From the NCBI GenBank assembly GCA_030835065.1, contig JAUQWR010000794.1, forward strand, positions 1-6,805: DNA of 6,805 nucleotides, read 5' to 3'. Positions 4,479 through 6,805 of this stretch are shown here, piece after piece (the first letter of the stretch is position 1; each line of letters starts with the position of its first letter). A model generated the notes under the pieces. That model made no database searches and was not told the DNA's origin. It saw only the letters and a list, made by a program, of their open reading frames with translations. The translations under genes were made by a program, and so were the position numbers. The stretch comes from Candidatus Kapaibacterium sp. (GTDB lineage: Bacteria; Bacteroidota; Ignavibacteria; Kapaibacteriales; UBA2268).

Positions 4479-6805
4479 ATGAATTTAGGAATTGATAAAA
4501 ATATAAGTATGGAAGAATTTAGAGAATTAGCCGAAGAGCATATAAAAATCTCGGAAGAAGTTCCTTCGAATAGTAGCAGTGCTGAAGATCTGCTCTACGA
4601 GCTGCAAGTTTCTCAATACGAGTCTGAATTGCAATATCAAGAATTGCTTCGTACTCGTAATGAGTTAGAAATTTTATTAGATAAGTATAGTAGGCTATAT
4701 AATTTTTCGCCAACCGGCTTTCTTACTTTAAACAAAGAAGGACAAATTCTCGAAGCCAATTCTCCATTCCTATCCATGCTTAATGAAACAAATTCAAACA
4801 TATCATTCCGCCAATTTAAAGATTTTTTGCCCGATGAATATCACGAATCTTTCGATAATCATATAAATAAAGTAATTAATAACAGGCTTAAAAGTAGTAC
4901 AGAGCTTTTGATTGTTCGTAGCGATGGATCTACTTTCCACGCTCAGCTCGAAAGCATTGCCTATGATGACTCCTTGAATCGAAAGGTATTTCTTCATTCT
5001 TCATTAATTGATATTTCTAAGCGGAAAAATGCAGAAATACAGCTTCGAAATAATAAAGAATTTTTGCAGAATATTATCAATGCTTTGCCCGATCCTCTTT
5101 TTGTCAAAGATGAAAACCATAGATGGGTGCTGCTTAATGAAGCTTATTGCAAATTTATTGGTCATTCCTACGATGAATTAATAAATAAGACTGATTCGGA
5201 CTTTTTCGATGTCGATTCGGCTCAAGATTACTTCAAACATGACCGGGAAGTACTTCAATCGGACTCAAACTATTTAAGAGAGCTCGAATATATATCGAAA
5301 AGTGGCGAAAAACATGTAATATCTGTCAAAAAAGCTTCTTTTCAAAATAATGATCATAGAAACCTTGTTGGTATCGTAAGAGATGTGACTGAGCTAAAAG
5401 AAATGCAACAGCAAATTGCAAACCACAGGGATTCTTTAGCGGCATTGGTGGAAGAGCGTACTGCCGAGTTGATAAAGACTAATCATGATCTCGAACAAGA
5501 AATTATTGAACGTAAAATTATTCAGAAAGAATTAATTCAAAGCGAAAAACAATATAGAAATATATTTGAAAATATTATTGACGTATTTTTTAGAATTAGT
5601 CTGGGTGGCAGAATTTCTCTTATTAGCCCTTCTGGTGCAAAATTATTTGGCTTCGAAACAAGTGAAGAGCTTATCGGAGTTAATTTCTTCGATACATTTG
5701 TCAATTCTCCTTTGATTGCAAATCAATTAATAGAAAAATTAAAACATGATGGCAAAGTAATAAATTTCCCTCTTACTCTTATCAAAAAAGATTCAAGTAC
5801 TGTTTATGCCGAAGCAAATTGCTATCTGAATTATGATAGTGAAACCGGAGATACACATATCGAAGGCATTATTCGCGATGTAACTGAAAACAAATTGGCT
5901 CAGATTACTTTGCAAAAAGAAAGAGCTTTGCTACGCTCATTGATTAATTCGGTACCTGATCTTATTTTTATTAAGAATCAAAATTTCGAATACCTTACAT
6001 GCAATAATGCTTTTGAGCAATTTACCGGCAAAAAAGAATCTGATATTATTTATAAGCGCGATCAAGATATTTTTGATACAAATACTGCCGAGCTTTTTGC
6101 CCTGCAAGATAATATGGTAATGCAGTCTGGATCTTCATTCAGGCAAGAAGAATGGCTTAAATATCCTGATGGCAAATCAATTTTGTTCGATGGATTGAAA
6201 ACGCCTTATTATGGCGAAAACTCTGAAATTTTAGGTATTGTTGGTATTAGCCGCGATATTACTGAGCAAAACAGAATTACAAAAGAATTAGAAAAAGAAG
6301 AAAAGGTATTTAAAGGTATTGCTGAAATTTCTACTACTTTACTCGAAAATGTTAATTATAAACCAATGATGAACAGAATATTGTCGATTTTGGGGCATGT
6401 TGCTGAAGTTGATAGAGTTTACATTTTCGAAAAATCTTCTAATTCTGATAAATCTATTTATAATGAAATATTCGAGTGGTGCAAGCACGGAGTAACTCCT
6501 CAAATTAATTCTCCCGAATTAAAAAATCTGGATTTAGAAAACGAACTCCCTACTTTGCATAGAGCAATATCAAAAAAACAAGCCTACGGAGCTTCAATTA
6601 AAGATTTTCCGGTTGATGAAATAACCATGCTTATAGCACATGAAATAAAATCTCTTTTGATTATCCCAATAGTTGTCAAAGATAGTCTTTGGGGATTCAT
6701 TGGATTTGATTCGACTAAGAGTGAGAGAATTTGGAATGCTAAAGAAATTTCTATTCTTTCTATTGCTGCAAATGCAATTGGTACTGCCATCGAGCGTAGC
6801 GAAGA
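4479..6805 (+). CDS. Multi-PAS/GAF sensor protein, 3'-truncated by the window
   Basis: The frame is open from the ATG at 4479 to the window edge: 775 complete codons plus two bases, with no stop. An in-frame TAA at 4455-4457 bounds the start. ATG at 4509 (codon 11) is an alternative, and neither has a clear ribosome site. Residues about 36-68 form the coiled LLYELQVSQYESELQYQELL segment typical of multi-PAS kinases. PAS1 (about 70-180) begins YSRLYNFSPTGFLTL. PAS2 (about 194-305) contains LPDPLFVKDEN and ends VRDVTE. A coiled coil (about 305-354, EERTAELIKTNHDLEQEIIERK) follows. PAS3 (about 355-470) ends IRDVTE, and PAS4 (about 483-596) contains VPDLIFIKNQN and ends SRDITE. A GAF domain starts near 611 (VFKGIAEISTTLLENV) and includes LLIIPIVVKDSLWGFIGFD, ending near 773. 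No membrane helix is seen, so it is a cytoplasmic sensor. The output domain is missing: a histidine kinase is most likely by family habit, but GGDEF or a phosphatase cannot be excluded. Confidence 0.93.
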   Translation, partial: MNLGIDKNISMEEFRELAEEHIKISEEVPSNSSSAEDLLYELQVSQYESELQYQELLRTRNELEILLDKYSRLYNFSPTGFLTLNKEGQILEANSPFLSMLNETNSNISFRQFKDFLPDEYHESFDNHINKVINNRLKSSTELLIVRSDGSTFHAQLESIAYDDSLNRKVFLHSSLIDISKRKNAEIQLRNNKEFLQNIINALPDPLFVKDENHRWVLLNEAYCKFIGHSYDELINKTDSDFFDVDSAQDYFKHDREVLQSDSNYLRELEYISKSGEKHVISVKKASFQNNDHRNLVGIVRDVTELKEMQQQIANHRDSLAALVEERTAELIKTNHDLEQEIIERKIIQKELIQSEKQYRNIFENIIDVFFRISLGGRISLISPSGAKLFGFETSEELIGVNFFDTFVNSPLIANQLIEKLKHDGKVINFPLTLIKKDSSTVYAEANCYLNYDSETGDTHIEGIIRDVTENKLAQITLQKERALLRSLINSVPDLIFIKNQNFEYLTCNNAFEQFTGKKESDIIYKRDQDIFDTNTAELFALQDNMVMQSGSSFRQEEWLKYPDGKSILFDGLKTPYYGENSEILGIVGISRDITEQNRITKELEKEEKVFKGIAEISTTLLENVNYKPMMNRILSILGHVAEVDRVYIFEKSSNSDKSIYNEIFEWCKHGVTPQINSPELKNLDLENELPTLHRAISKKQAYGASIKDFPVDEITMLIAHEIKSLLIIPIVVKDSLWGFIGFDSTKSERIWNAKEISILSIAANAIGTAIERSE

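Noticed and set aside
4519..4997. Two minus-strand frames of 64 codons opposite the start of the multi-PAS gene.
   Set aside because: They lie opposite a long frame with clear PAS homology, show no recognisable motifs, and are shadows of the real gene.
6584..6790. Minus-strand frame of 68 codons over the GAF region.
   Set aside because: It is antisense to a clear GAF domain and has no supporting start signal.

Overview
The window is AT-rich (by eye about one third G+C). It encodes four proteins, three complete and one cut by the right edge. Low G+C, little Shine-Dalgarno sequence, cytoplasmic PAS-rich histidine kinases, an 'LLEWSRLQ' segment after the phospho-histidine and a lipoprotein with TPRs all fit a member of the Bacteroidota / Ignavibacteriota / Chlorobiota group. 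That placement is an inference from style and not a phylogenetic result.

Layout from left to right: a family-4 glycosyltransferase on the minus strand (6-1118); a 160-bp divergent intergenic region with several AT-rich inverted repeats; a periplasmic lipoprotein on the plus strand with a coiled coil, a Lys/Pro/Ala-rich linker and a C-terminal TPR domain like that of CpoB/YbgF (1279-2301); a 24-bp convergent gap without a recognisable terminator; a soluble REC-PAS-PAS-HisKA-HATPase hybrid histidine kinase on the minus strand (2326-4296); a 182-bp divergent intergenic region with two perfect 8-bp-arm inverted repeats; and a large plus-strand sensor protein (4479 to beyond 6805) with a coiled coil, four PAS domains and a GAF domain, whose output domain lies outside the window.

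The two right-hand genes are signal-transduction proteins transcribed away from a shared control region. The receiver at the front of the 656-residue kinase could accept phosphate from another kinase, and the divergent multi-PAS protein is the obvious candidate if its missing C terminus is a kinase. The left-hand genes concern the cell envelope: sugar transfer to glycans, and a lipoprotein of the Tol-Pal/peptidoglycan type. No direct functional link to the sensors is visible.

I see no tRNA, rRNA, CRISPR array, insertion sequence, phage gene or toxin-antitoxin pair. The gene content is ordinary for this bacterial group. I did not find a convincing new system. The most interesting unexplained material is the inverted-repeat architecture of the two intergenic regions and an apparent excess of the tetranucleotide TCGA.
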